NCBI GenBank assembly: GCA_035771175.1
Contig: CM069594.1
Location: 13,363,670 to 13,427,669 of the forward strand
DNA length: 64,000 bases
Reading direction: 5' to 3'
DNA from: Paratinospora sagittata
Lineage: Eukaryota; Streptophyta; Magnoliopsida; Ranunculales; Menispermaceae
The number at the start of each line of letters is the position of its first letter. Within the stretch, counting starts at the first letter, position 1. The notes beneath the pieces were generated by a model. That model was not told the origin of the DNA and did not search any database. It saw nothing but the letters and a program-made list of their open reading frames with translations. The position numbers and the translations under genes were made by a program. Of this stretch, positions 25,334 to 37,395 are shown one piece after another.

Positions 25334-27544
25334 ATTCCCAACCCACTCCGTTTCAGTGACGTCACGACCGACACAGGATATGATATACGTCATGTGACGG
25401 TGTATATAATAGCCTCTTAGCCTCCTCTAAAATAACTACCAAATTTTATTTATTTTTTTGAAATTTCGACATAGTTTCCCTTGATTATTTATCATATCAC
25501 AACTTAATTATCACAATTACAGTTCATATATAATTATTCTCATCCTATTCATCATCAAGATCTCACATATACACATCATTTATAACCATTCATACTCATT
25601 CTCACATCCCATCTATGTGATATATATATTTTACTAGTGTTATATACATAGTCATAACAGAATGACAATTCCAAATGTCTCAAAGATGTACGTACATATC
25701 GAAAGGGAAGGGCTATCTATCCTTCACGCGCCTTTCCTTTTCCTTTAGGATGCGAACTTGAAATGTTAAAAATTAAGTTAGCAACCACAACTCAGTAAAT
25801 ATTCCTAACTCTGACATCATATATGCATTTAGTAAAAATCACATGATTCAATCCATTCAAAATCATATTCAAACATGCATGAAACATTTTATAATACATA
25901 CATGCTCATAAATTAATTTCAAACATGCAAGATTACAATGAAATCAACAATCTCCCTCCTGCTAGTAATGGAAGGGGTGAACACTCCTTATTATGCACCC
26001 ATAAGGAGTATACGCTCAGACCTCACATTACCCAAATTTCTGCTATGAACCATTTCAAATTAGGATTAAATCCCAATCACTTTCAGAAACTATCGCTCGG
26101 ACCGTGACATTAATTAATCATTATGCGAGACCGTCTTCTGAAAATGATTTCATGTCTTGACTTGCCCTAGCAAGTCTAGAACTTGCTCCAAGTAAAACAT
26201 TTTCATGAATTCAAAACTGTGCAATAACTAAGTAGATATTCATGATTTGAAACACATCATTTATATTTACAATGTCATATACAAGAACCAAAGTCAAGAA
26301 ATGCTCACAACACAGGACTGGCCTAAATCCGTAGCACACGTACTAGTCAATTTTCACCAACTAGAACAGTACAAACACCTCACTGGTTTGTTGTCCATTC
26401 TCAATTCTCAACATCAATCTCTGAAATTTTCAGATTCTAACACACGTAATATAATCATACATTCCAGCACATAAATTTCAATCAGATTAGTCATTTGATC
26501 ATCAAATTAATCACTAATTAAACCATAACATATCAGTGAATATTTACCAAATCAGTCCCAACATTCAAGCATTTCCAGCACATGAAGCAACTTGTGTTCT
26601 TCACCATATCAGAATTTCACAATTTTGTATCTCATATCTCTGCACATTTAATCAACACCCATTACCAAGATCAGTTTCCAGCAATTAACCACATTAAAAT
26701 ACTACAATTTAATCATTGAAACTCCATGAACTTATCATCAGAATACTTACCGAGCAACCAAGAATCAATCTCCCATTGGTTTTGACCATCAATTTCACTT
26801 AATTTCAGTCCAGAACCTCTCTGTTCCAGCTTCAAATTAAACCATGGAAAGTCATTGCATGTCACATATGTTGTATAAATGGAAGAAAGAAACTCAATTC
26901 AATTAATTTTACATCCAAAACCATGGTTCTCACCTTCAATTTTGGAACTCCCAGCACAAACTCCCTCTTCTTCCTCACGTTTTCTTTGAAACCTTCAATT
27001 TCTCTTGCTAGTTTTTTTTTTCTTCAATCAACAACTTAATTTGATCTTGCCAGCAAGCTCTAAAACTTGTTCAATCCTATTGCCAGCAAGCCATTATGTG
27101 CATGAGTAAAAAAAAATTATTCCATGCTCCCAAAGCCACTTAATAACCAGCTTCCCCATCCTATAATTCATATCATTTATTTAACTTTAATTTATTTAAC
27201 AACTCCCCCATCTTAATTCACTCGCATACAACTAAACTATTCAACTATTCAATTACTTTAACCACTCTTCCTTCATTAAATATTTCATTATCAATTATTC
27301 AACTATAACAACTATTTATTCATTAGATTACTTCATTTAATCATTTACCAATTAATATTACCATCTTTATTTAAGTTAATTTAATCATTCCCTTATCTAA
27401 CTCCAATTCATATATTTAATTCACAAATTTATATAGCAACTCAAAAAATTTATAACTCCAATTCATATATTTATACGCGTATTATACACCTCGATGTACG
27501 CATAAGTCTACGTATGTATTTAGTTAAAACTACAGGGTGTTACA
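25334..27544 (-). repeat. 3' LTR of the Tekay-like element
   Basis: Begins (minus strand) TGTAACACCCTGTAG at 27544. Its far end near 25334 is eroded: ATTCCCAACCC stands in place of TGTCGCAACCC. It carries GTGACGTCACGACCGACAC at 25357. Confidence 0.9.
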
Positions 27545-27660
27545 ATCTCCCTAACTTAAGGAATTTCGTCGTCAAAATTTAAAATCAAAAACATACCTTA
27601 AGCGTCGGTAAATAAGTCTGGAAACCGCTCTCGCATCTCATTTTCTCGTTCCCAAGTTTG
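27545..27660 (-). other. 3' untranslated end of the Tekay-like element with PPT
   Basis: Between the chromodomain-like end and the 3' LTR. The minus strand reads AAGTTAGGGAGAT directly before TGTAACACC, the expected polypurine tract. Confidence 0.6.
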
Positions 27661-27891
27661 CTATTCATTATCATGAAATTTCCACCTGACTCTGACCAGA
27701 GGAATTTGTTTGTTCCTGCGTTTCTGAACTCTTCTATCCATAATCTGTATTGGCTCTTTTGGAAATGTAGTGTCCTCCCTAACTCGTAATTGATTCAAGT
27801 CTAGAATCTGAGACAAGTCTGGATACCGACTCAGGTCTGTATGATATTTCCTTAATATCGAAACGTGAAATACATTGTGGACACCATCCAA
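27661..27891 (-). pseudogene. Integrase C-terminal and chromodomain-like end of the Tekay-like element
   Basis: Minus-strand frame with NVFHVSILRKYHTD near its start, EPIQIMDRRVQKRRNKQIP and LVRVRW in the second half, ending at the TGA/TAG by 27661. This is the module by which chromoviruses are thought to recognise chromatin. It is separated from the integrase core by frameshifts. Confidence 0.8.
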
Positions 27892-29000
27892 CTACGGTGG
27901 TAGAGCAAGTCTGTAGGCCAATGGACCTATCCTCTCAAGGATCTCAAATGGTCCTACGAATAGTGGAGGAAGTTTCCTTTGATCCCAAACCTCATCTGGC
28001 CTTTCATGGGAGAGACTTTCAACAATACCAGTTCTCCATTTGCAAACTCTAAGGGCCTATGTCGGTTATCATAATAACCTTTCCGATGATTTTAGGCAGT
28101 CTTCAGATTTTGTCTGATCTATTTAATCTTTTCTGTGTGATCTGAAATGACAGCTGGCCCAAACAACTACGACTCTCCAACCTCATACTAGCAAGCTGGA
28201 GATTTACAAGGTCGGCCATACAAGGCCTCAAAGGGTGCCATACAGATACTAGCCTGATAGTTATTATTATACGCAAATTCACACAGAGGAAGATATTCAG
28301 TCCAGCTCCCACCAAACTCTAGAATACAAAACCTGAGCATATCCTCAAGCATCTGTATCACTCTCTCAGACTGACCATCAGTCTATGGATGAAATGTCGT
28401 ACTGAGATAGAGATGAGTTCCAAATCGAGTCTGCACTGAATGTCAAAACCTCGATGTAAATCTCGGATCTCTATTCAACACAATGGATACCGAAACTTCA
28501 TGCAATCTCACAATCTCACGTACATAAAATTTGCTCAGTCTGTCCACAGAGTCTCTGGTGTTCGTTGGAAGAAAATGAGTAGATTTTGTCAGTCTATCAA
28601 CTATCACCCAAATGGCGTCATATCTACCTTGAGATCTGGGTAATCCTGTAATGAAATCCATGGTGATGTGCTCCCATTTCCATTCTGGAATGGATAATGG
28701 TTGCATCTGTCCTCTAAGCCTCTAATGTTCAGCTTTAACTTGCTGACATACCCCACATTTTTGTACATACTCAACGATATCCTTTTTCATCCCTTGCCAC
28801 CATACTGTTCTTTTCATATCATGATACATTTTGATTGACCCTGGGTGGATAGTATACTGAGATCTGTGTGCTGTCTGGAGTAATTTTGCCCTTAGATCAC
28901 GATCTACAGGAACCCATAATCTCTCTTGAAAATGCAAGACACCATTCGGATCTCTATGCCAATCAACTTTGTTTGCTCTATCTGCCCAAAAATTATACAT
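27892..29000 (-). pseudogene. Integrase of the Tekay-like element
   Basis: Zinc-binding HHCC head (HRSQYTIHPGSIKMYHD ... CGVCQQ) at about 28870-28735. DDE core: ITMDFITGLP (Asp about 28658), NRDPRF (Asp about 28468; Asn stands where Ser-Asp is usual) and DGQSERV (Glu about 28365). Stops after KAEH (28721), at the SRF (28443) and several places to 27900 break the frame. The remaining region to 27892 is a GPF-type C-terminal domain in several frames. Confidence 0.85.
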
Positions 29001-29760
29001 ATTAAAATCAGGATCATGCTGCTGCAAATCCTTGACTTTCTGAATATGAGTATCAGTAATCTGCGCATGCATCTGGGCACAGATATCAACATGTGGAGCT
29101 ATAGAGAGTACACTCATCACAGTAACTCTCTCCAATAAATGCCACTCTTGAGCCATCTGATAAGCTACCACACTGGTCTCTGTCTGCTTGTTACTCAGTG
29201 CATCTGCAACTACATTGGCTTTCCCAGGATGATACTCCAGTGTGAAGACATAACCCTTTAGGAATTCAAGCCATCTTCTCTGTCTCATATTCAACTCTTT
29301 TTGATCAAATAAATATTTCAAACTTACAGTGTGAACTTTTCACCATATAGGTGATGCCTCCACAATTTCAAAGCAAAGACAACTGCAGCCAACTCTAAGT
29401 CATGCACAAGGTAATTCTTCTCATGCACCTTTAATTATCTAGATGCATAAGCTATCACTCTATTCTCCTGCATCAACATACAACCCAGACCTGAATGAGA
29501 TGCATCTGTATAAATCACCAACTCTCTACCAGGCACTGAAAGTATTAATATTGGTGCAGTAGTCAGTTTTATTTTCAACTCTGTGAAAGCTTCCTCACAT
29601 GCTACAGTCCACACAAATGGTACATTTTTTTGAGTCAGTTTGGTAAGTGGAATCGCCAGTTTAGAAATACCTTCCACAAATTTCCTGTAATAACCAACTA
29701 ATCCCAGAAAACTACGTATCTCTGTCACTGTGGTTGGTCTTAGCCAATTTATGATAGCCT
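29001..29760 (-). pseudogene. RNase H of the Tekay-like element and its linker
   Basis: Minus strand: [15 protein letters not shown] (about 29510) gives the first catalytic Asp. [18 protein letters not shown] residues follow across a stop near 29434. MKYLFDQKELNMRQRRWLEFL and VVADALSNK (29321-29190) complete the domain. Confidence 0.82.
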
Positions 29761-30374
29761 CAACCTTAGCAGGATCAACAAATATTCTTTCTGCACTGAC
29801 CACATGACCCAGAAATTTAACTTCATTTATCCAAAACTCACATTTACTGAGCTTGACATACAACCTATGTTCTCTCAGTGTCTGCAGTGTAATTCCGAGA
29901 TGTTGCTCATGTTCTTCCCAAGTCTTGGAATAAATGAGAATATCATCAATGAACACAATGATGAACTGATCAAGATATGGTTTAAATACCCTTTGCATCA
30001 AGTCCATAAACATGGTAGGTGTATTGGCCAAACCAAATGGCATCATTAGAAATTCATAGTGTCCATATCTCGTTTTGAAGGCTGTTTTTGGTATATCCTC
30101 TTCTCTGATTCTCAACTGATCACAAGTCGATTTTTGAAAAGAATTTGGCCCCATTCAGTTGATCAAACAGATCATCTATTCGTGGGAGAAGATACTTATT
30201 TTTCACTGTCACCTTGTTTAACTGACGGTAGTCTATACACAGACGTAAACTTTCGTATTTTTTCTTCACAAACAGTACAGGTGCACCCCAAGGTGACGTA
30301 CTGGGGGTAATAAACCCTTTTTCCATCAACTCATCAAGTTGCACCTTGAGTTCTTGTAACTCTTTAGGTGCCAT
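29761..30374 (-). pseudogene. Reverse transcriptase of the Tekay-like element
   Basis: Blocks in order: [20 protein letters not shown] (30320), [14 protein letters not shown] (30240), [21 protein letters not shown] (30180-30120), a frameshift near 30125, [13 protein letters not shown] (30040), the catalytic box [10 protein letters not shown] (Asp codons about 29945) and [16 protein letters not shown] (29830). Apart from the shift the palm is open to 29435. Confidence 0.88.
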
Positions 30375-31160
30375 TCTATATGGAGGAATGGAGATAGGTT
30401 TGTATTGGGCATAAGTTCTATAATAAAGTTTATCTCCCGTTTAGGTGGTAATCCCAGTAAATCATTAGGAAACACATCCAAAAAATTACAAACCACAGGA
30501 ATCTCAGACAACTGTGTACCTTGTTCCTTATCTCCCTGAGGCTTTAAACCAGCCAATATTTCCTTCTCCTCATTGGTCACAATCCTACCTCTAGTAGGGG
30601 GTTTAGAGGTATCCATACCACTGTAAGTGAATAATTACTGACCAGGTATCTAAAATATCACATTTTTGGAAAAGCAGTCCATTAAGGCATGATAAGTAGC
30701 TAGCCCATCCGTACCCAGGATGGCATCAAATTCCAGAAATTCTAATACCCTAAGGTCAACTGTCATTTCATGTCCCTTATATCTAACAACACAGTTCTGA
30801 CAAACCATGTTTGGATAGATTTTTTCCCTTGTTGTTGTACTTAAAATTAATGGTGTACTAGCCCTAACAGGAGTCAAATGTAATCTATCTACCATGTGAC
30901 CAGCAATAAAGGATAAAGTAGATCCAACATCAATCAAGATATACATCATCACATCACAGATACTGATCATACCTTCAATCAGGGTCTTGCTGGCATTCAG
31001 ATCTGGTTCAGTCACAACTCTTGCCTGTTCTTGTATGCCAGAGGGTGTAATAGTAGCCGGAATAGCCGGAGTTTTTGGAACCGGCTGAAAAGGACATTGA
31101 ATGACCTTGTGGCCTTTAATGCCACATCTGTAACATATCAACAGTGGACGTGGAGTAGAA
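30375..31160 (-). pseudogene. Gag zinc knuckle and protease of the Tekay-like element
   Basis: CYRCGIKGHKVIQC (C-x2-C-x4-H-x4-C) near 31136-31095 is the Gag nucleocapsid knuckle. The retropepsin motif ILIDVGSTLSFI has its Asp at about 30931-30929; Val replaces the usual Ser/Thr next to it. EFDAILGTDGLATYHA (30740-30680) is the protease C-terminal signature. Stops at 30650 and 30637 separate this from the linker to RT. Confidence 0.85.
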
Positions 31161-31993
31161 GATGCAGTCTGGGACTTTGTGCCCGAAACTGGAAACCAAC
31201 TTTGTCTTGACCCTTTCTACTAAGGCCATGGTGGTTTCACGGAAGAACTCTAACTCTGAGGTCTCCCTACTACCGACACGCCTCTGCCTGCCGATGGTGG
31301 TGGTACTGCTGCAAATGGTGGGAATGGTGTCGTAGGTGTCACAAGTGGCTCGCCTCCACTAACTGACTCAATCGCCTTGGCTTTCTTGGCATCAGTCCAT
31401 GGCTTTCTACCCCATCTGCCATTTTTTCCCTGGAGTGGTAAATATAACTCTGGAACAACAGACTGTGTAGGATGTACTGGTTGTGATGCCTGAACAACTG
31501 GCCTAGTTGTGGCTGCCTCTGCAGTCTCGAAATCTAAGGCCTGTTGTACTACCTACTCGTATGTCCGCACACCAGATACTACCAAGCCCTGACGGATAGG
31601 ACTTCTAAATCCATCTCTGAGCTGTCTCATCCTGCTCTCTTCCTTTTGTACTAGCTCTGGTGTAAACATTGACAGTCGATTAAACTCATGCACGTACTAT
31701 CTCACAGTCATAGTTCCCTGTTTTAATGTCATAAACTCCACTCTTCTTCTATCACATTCAACTTTTGGGGCATAGGCTGCCCGAAATACTGCCTTAAAAT
31801 TTGACCAAGTATCAATAATCCCCTAGATACTTTCTATAGTCTGCCACCATCTTACGGCTTCATCAGATAACTTAAATTTTGCCAGTCTCACTTTATCACT
31901 ATCTGAGACTTGCATGTCATCAAAAATGACTTCCATTGCCAGAAGCCAATTTTTTGCTACTTCCAGTGTCAAACTACCAGGAAAAAAGGGTGG
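31161..31993 (-). pseudogene. Gag capsid part of the Tekay-like element, downstream of the nested LTR
   Basis: Minus strand: PFFPGSLTLEVAKNW and WLLAMEVIFDDMQVSDSDKV (about 31985-31900), LSDEAVRWWQTI (31860), then GIIDTWSNFKAVFRAAY and VECDRRRVEFMTLKQG in a frame with one TAG near 31825. It is the central retrotransposon Gag domain. The first codons directly continue the N-terminal part at 34178-34454. Confidence 0.82.
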
Positions 31994-34177
31994 TGTTGGT
32001 ACACTCAAAAGGGGGTGAATTGGGTGTCATGGCCGTTATTAATCTTTTCTAATGTCTTATGAGATTCCTTGACTCAATTGGGTTCAATGCATAAATAAAT
32101 CTAATGAGCATAAAGTAAAATGCGAAAAGTAAAGTACACAAGTATTTATAGTGGTTCGGCTGCGCCTACATCCACTACCTAATCTTTCAATTAGGATTTG
32201 AAACTTCACTAACTAATCTTCTTACGGGTGAAGATCAAACTGGTACACTTTCTCAACTTACGGGTGTGAGAACTACCGTTTATCCTTTTTTCGGACTAAG
32301 GAAGAACCCATGTTCTTTTTGCGGGCTAAGGAAGAACCCACACATCCTTTTCAAGAGAAAGGATGAAACTAGTCTTGATTCCAACGTTAGAATCACAAGT
32401 GATATTAAATCACTTTACTTGGTTTGTTTCAAACCATGAAACAATCCAAAAGACTGAAAACAATGAATCTAATGTTTGTTCTAAGTGATTAGAACAATTA
32501 CAATGAAGCTCATAAATTCAAATACCAAATACAAGATGTGGAAATTTAAGCTCAAGGTGAAAAGAGACCTTACAATGATTTATACCTTTCTTGCAACCAT
32601 ATTTGCTCAAGAGAATGTTAGCTCAGTATGAAAACGTTTTGAGTACGCAAAGTCTCAAAGAAATCTACTGTGAAAACAGATCGACTTAAACGTTTTCTTG
32701 AGCAAAAAATTCGGCTAACTTTCAAAAAATGTTTTAGCTTAGAGAATTTTCGGTGCTAAACAAATTGTTAAGTGTCTATATTTATAGACTTGTAGAGATG
32801 AAGCTGTTGTTCATTTGAATTTGAATTTCAGATATGAACGTTTACTCACAACAACTAGAATATATCACGAAAATGGCAACTGCACAATTCATGAATATTC
32901 TATTTTTCTCCAGATACACGAATAAGGAAAGTTTTAGAAGACTTGGTTCGTGATTCAGAGAATATCTCTTACAAATACAGAAAATTAATTTTGTACGAAA
33001 AATTGTTCTGAAAAGGTGGCGAAAAATACGTACATGTCAGAACAGTAAAAATATCATTTATGTCGTTTTGTTCTTTTGAGGGCGCTCATATAATATTAGT
33101 GTCCTACTGAACAATGAAGTGAGGGCGCTATTTCGCAGTAAGCGTCCTGTTTTTTTTTAAAACGCAAAACATATGCGGGCGCTACTCAAGAATAAACATC
33201 CTGAACTATTAAAAGCAGTTTTAAAACAATGTTTAAGCGCGTTGACGGACGGTGAGCGCCCTGAAAGTTACTTAAGTTGATTTTAAAGATGAGGGTGCTC
33301 CTACACAAGTAGTGTCTTGATAATTCATTCAACTTATAACTTATCAGCGTCCTTAAAGATAAAAATTACTTAAAGATAAAAAGATCTTTCAGCGAGCTGA
33401 ACCTAAGTCAGCGTCTTGACATTCTCAAAGGTTGATAAGAGAAAGGTCACTACTAACAAGTAAGCATCCTTATTAATCAGATCAATTCAACCTTGAGCGT
33501 CTTAACATTTTATCAGCATCCTGACTCATCAAGTCCAGGAGAGTGCTGCTAAAACATTAGCGTCCTGAAAGACTTTATAAAAGCGAATTTTGATTCCCCA
33601 ATTAAAACACGACAAAACATAATGTTTCTTTTAATCAAATCAAATACTTTAGAAATCAACAATTAACTAATCAAACAAGATTTTGATAAAAATCAAAACA
33701 ATTTTGATTATTTTGAAAAACTTTGTAGAAATATCATTTTAATAAAAACTAATGCAAATATGATTCAAAATAGTTTAAAAACATAGATCAAACATTTTGA
33801 ATACTTGAAAATCATTTTTAAAGAATACTTAATGCATGAATGAGTTTTATCAAAACTATCCATATGTGAAGTATTAATGCATGAAGTTTAGAAAGATTGA
33901 GTAATAGGAAGTGCAAGAAGGTTATATCCTAATTCTAGACACATAAAGACTCTTAACTTTTTTGTCTTCATTCCTTCAATTTGTCCAAGCTTTAAATATA
34001 GTTGATCATTTGCTTGAGAGACTTCTTGAACTTGAAGACTTAGATCTTGTATTGACTCTTTTCCATCTTTAGGTGCTGAAATATACTAGATAGAAACATT
34101 AGCACCATTTGTTATATTGTTTGTAAGCATCAAAACACTTAGGAGAAAAACTAAGTGCAAAACCACTTTGATCAACA
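31994..34177 (-). mobile_element. Solo LTR inserted in the gag of the Tekay-like element
   Basis: 2184 bp with a perfect 5-bp duplication GGTGG (31989-31993, 34178-34182). On the minus strand it starts TGTTGATC and ends GTGTACCAACA; CCAATTCACCCCCTTTTGAG near the end relates it to 18538-20441. Its 5' third carries about ten AGCGTCCTG/GGGCGCT phrases (33070-33570). Gag codons continue across the junction when the insert is disregarded, so it postdates the Tekay insertion. Confidence 0.88.
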
Positions 34178-34454
34178 GGTGGATCTCGCCTCTTAAAAGC
34201 TTTCATCACCTCTTCGTATCATTTTATTTCTTTATTCTTTTCAATTTCCAGATCAACTATCTGGACTTCAGCCACGTGCTCAGCTACAAGTGCGCAACAC
34301 TGTTGGCTCCAGCATCAGGGATCACTGATGTTGCAGGCCTCTGCCTTTCTTCATGCATCTTTGTCATCATCTCAATGATTTGAGCATTTTGTTGTTGTTG
34401 GGTAGCTAATGCTTCTTCTAATTTACTGATCCTTTCTCGATCAGTCAGATCCAT
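34178..34454 (-). pseudogene. Gag N-terminus of the Tekay-like element
   Basis: ATG at 34454-34452 begins MDLTDRERISKLEEALATQ, a coiled-coil start with a Gln run, then EMMTKMHEERQ. A frameshift near 34290 and a TGA near 34240 precede EVMKAFKRRDPP at the LTR junction. The start lies about 180 bp after the primer-binding site. Confidence 0.78.
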
Positions 34455-34621
34455 GATTAAATTTGATTATTTCTTTTCAATCTGAAAATTATAGATACAA
34501 GAGAACATGAATTAGATGATCAGGTTATTAAGTCATAAACTAGCTACCCATAACATATACCCATACAAACAATCAAAATATAATAAGACTTTTAATCTTT
34601 TCATGTTTTTAAACCTAAACC

Positions 34622-34636
34622 TGCACTAATGCCAAT
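34622..34636 (-). promoter_or_regulatory. Primer-binding site of the Tekay-like element, degenerate tRNA-iMet type
   Basis: On the minus strand TTGGCATTAGTGC follows the 5' LTR end. It matches the canonical TGGTATCAGAGC site at 9 of 12 positions. It fixes the element as minus-strand. Confidence 0.65.
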
Positions 34637-34638
34637 GT

Positions 34639-36841
34639 TGTCGCAACCCATTTCGTATGAGTGACGTCACGACCGACACATGATACGATATACATCATGT
34701 GACGGCGTATATAATACCCTGTTAGCCTCCTCTAAAATCACTACCAAATTTTATTTTATTTTTTTGAAATTTCAACATAGTTTCCCTTGATTATTTATCA
34801 TATCACAACCTAATTATCACAATTACAGTTCATAAATAATTATTCTCATTCTATTCATCATCTATATCTCACATATACACATCATTTATAACCATTCATA
34901 CTCATTCTCACATCCCATCTATGTGATATATATATATATATATATATTTTACTAGTGTTATATACATAGTCATAACAAAATGACAATTCCAAAATTCTCA
35001 AACATGTACGTACATATCAAAAGGGAAGGGCTATCTATCCTTCATGCGCCTTTCCTTTTCCTTTAGGATCCGAACCTGAAATGTTAAAAATTAAGTGAGC
35101 AACCACAGCTCAGTAAATATTCCTAACTATGGCATCATATATGCATTAAGTAAAAATCACATGATTCAATCCATTCAAAATCATATTCAAACATGCATGA
35201 AACATTTTATAATACATACATGCTCATAAATTAATTTCAAACATGCAAGATTACAATGAAATCAACAATCTCCCTCCTGCTAGTAATGGAGCTGGTAAAC
35301 ACTCCTTATTATGCACCCATAAGGAGTATACGCTCAGACCTCACATTACCCAAATTTCTGCTATGAACCATTTCAAATTAGGACTAAATCCCAATCACTT
35401 TCAGAAACTATCGCTCGGACCATGACATTAATTAATCATTATGCGAGACTGTCTTCTGAAAATGATTTCATGTCTTGACTTGCCATAGCGAGTCCAGAAC
35501 ATGCTCCAAGTAAAACATTTTCATGAATTCAAAACTGTGCAATAACTAAATAGATATTCATGATTTGAAACACATCATTTATATTTACAATGTCATACAC
35601 AAGAACCAAAGTCAAGAAATGCTCACAACACAGGACTGGCCTAAATCCGTAGCACACGTACTAGTCAATTTTCACCAACTAGAACAGTACAAACACCTCA
35701 CTGGTTTGCTGTCCATTCTCAATTCTCAACATCAATCTTTGAAATTTTCAGATTATAACACACTTAATATAATCATACATTCCAGCACATAAATTTCAAT
35801 CAGATTAGTCATTTGATCATCAAATTAATCACTAATTAAACCATAACATATCAATTAATTTTTACCAAATCAGTCCCAACATTCAAGCATTTCCAGCACA
35901 TGAAGCAACTTGTGTTCTTCACCATATCAGAATTTCACAATTCTGTATCTCATATCTCTGCACATTTCATCAACACCCATTACCAAGATCAGTTTTCAGC
36001 AATTAACCACATTAAAATACTACAATTTAATCACTGAAACTCCATGTACTTATCATCAGAATACTTACCCAGCAACCAAGAATCAATCTCCCCTTGGTTT
36101 TGACCATCAATTTCACTTAATTTCAGTCCAGAACCTCTTTTTTCCAGCTTCAAATTAAACCATGGAAAGTCATTGCATGTCACATATGTTGTATAAATGG
36201 AAGAAAGAAAATCAATTCATTTAATTTTACATCCAAAGCCATGGTTCTCACCTTCAATTTTGGAACTTCCAGCACAAACTCCCTCTTCTTCCTCAACATT
36301 TTCTTTGAAACCTTCAATTTCTCTTGCTGGTTTTTTTTTTCTTCAATCAGCAACTTAATTTGATCTTGCCAGCAAGCTCTAAAGCGTGTTCAATCCTATT
36401 GCCAACAAGCCATTATGTGCATGAGTTAAAGCCACTTAATAACCAACTTCCCCATCTTATAATTCATATCATTTATTTAACTTTAATTTATTTAACAACT
36501 CCCCCATCTTAATTCACTCACATACAACTAAACTATTCAACTATTCAATTACTTTAACCACTTTTCATTCATTAAATTATTTCATTATCGATTATTCAAC
36601 TATAACAACTATTCATTCGTTAGATTACTTCATTTAATCATTTACCAATTAATACTACCATGTTTATTTAAGTTAATTTAACCATTCCCTTATCTAACTC
36701 CAATTCATATATTTAATTCACAAATTTATATAGCAACTCAAGGAATTTATAACTCCAATTCATATATTTATACGCGTATTATACACCTCGATGTACACGT
36801 AAGTTAACGTATGTATTTAGTTAAAACTACGGGGTGTTACA
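34639..36841 (-). repeat. 5' LTR of the Tekay-like element
   Basis: Intact ends TGTAACACCCC (36841) and GGGTTGCGACA (34639) on the minus strand. It holds GTGACGTCACGACCGACAC near 34660 and a short (AT)n at 34927-34948. Confidence 0.92.
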
Positions 36842-37250
36842 CCCCACTTCGAAAAAAATGTTCATCAGTTGTTACATTAACTGTATCAAAGTCTATATTG
36901 TAGTACATCGGAGTTGGTACCTCATACCCTGACATGGTTTCTATTTCGGTTCAAGGTTCCATAATAGGTGCATCTCCATCAATCATGTCATTAAATGAAC
37001 CAGGTGGATCACAAGAACGATTGTGTGCCTCCAGCACTAGGTCATCTACAGTGGCATCATCTTCTTCATTCTCATCATTCTCGTTTGGAGGCTCAGATGG
37101 TTGAGATTGAGTGAGAACATCATGTATAGTGTCACCACCAACCATTTCATCTCTTGCATCACCATCTCATAGCCTATCATTTACCACCTCATCTTGATTG
37201 TGATATGTCGGTTGAATGTGATCACTTTGCAAGTTTGGTTGTAAATTTGA
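36842..37250 (-). pseudogene. MuDR-like (MULE) transposase, N-terminal part
   Basis: Minus strand from about 37250: acidic, Asn/Asp/Glu-rich leader (VGGDTIHDVLTQSQPSEPP, ENDENEEDDATVDDL) followed by YEVPTPMYYNIDFDTVNV, the typical lead-in to a MULE DNA-binding domain. It meets the Tekay LTR at 36841 and continues at 25328. A stop near 36948 interrupts it. The 5' end is not clear. Confidence 0.78.
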
Positions 37251-37395
37251 ATGGTGATGCATCAATCAACACTAATAGGTGACCTCTTAGGATGTGAAAT
37301 GACGCACCGCCATTCAAATAACGTAATAAACCCTACAAAACACATTCAAATGCTTTCTAAATTAGTAAAAGTTAGACTAATGGGGTATGGATATG

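Larger units (their letters stand above)
25334..36841 (-). mobile_element. Tekay-like chromovirus (Ty3/gypsy), complete but dead, inserted in the MULE transposase gene
   Basis: Two direct repeats, 25334-27544 and 34639-36841 (2211 and 2203 bp), flank gag-pol on the minus strand. The 5-bp duplication CCCCA is perfect (25329-25333, 36842-36846). Setting aside the insert and one duplicate, the transposase frame continues without a break. The integrase C-terminus carries a VFHVS...LRKY and chromodomain-like end, which places it among Del/Tekay chromoviruses. Over about 210 bp of aligned LTR I counted 7 differences, fewer than in the Athila LTRs. A solo LTR (31994-34177) splits its gag. Confidence 0.92.
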
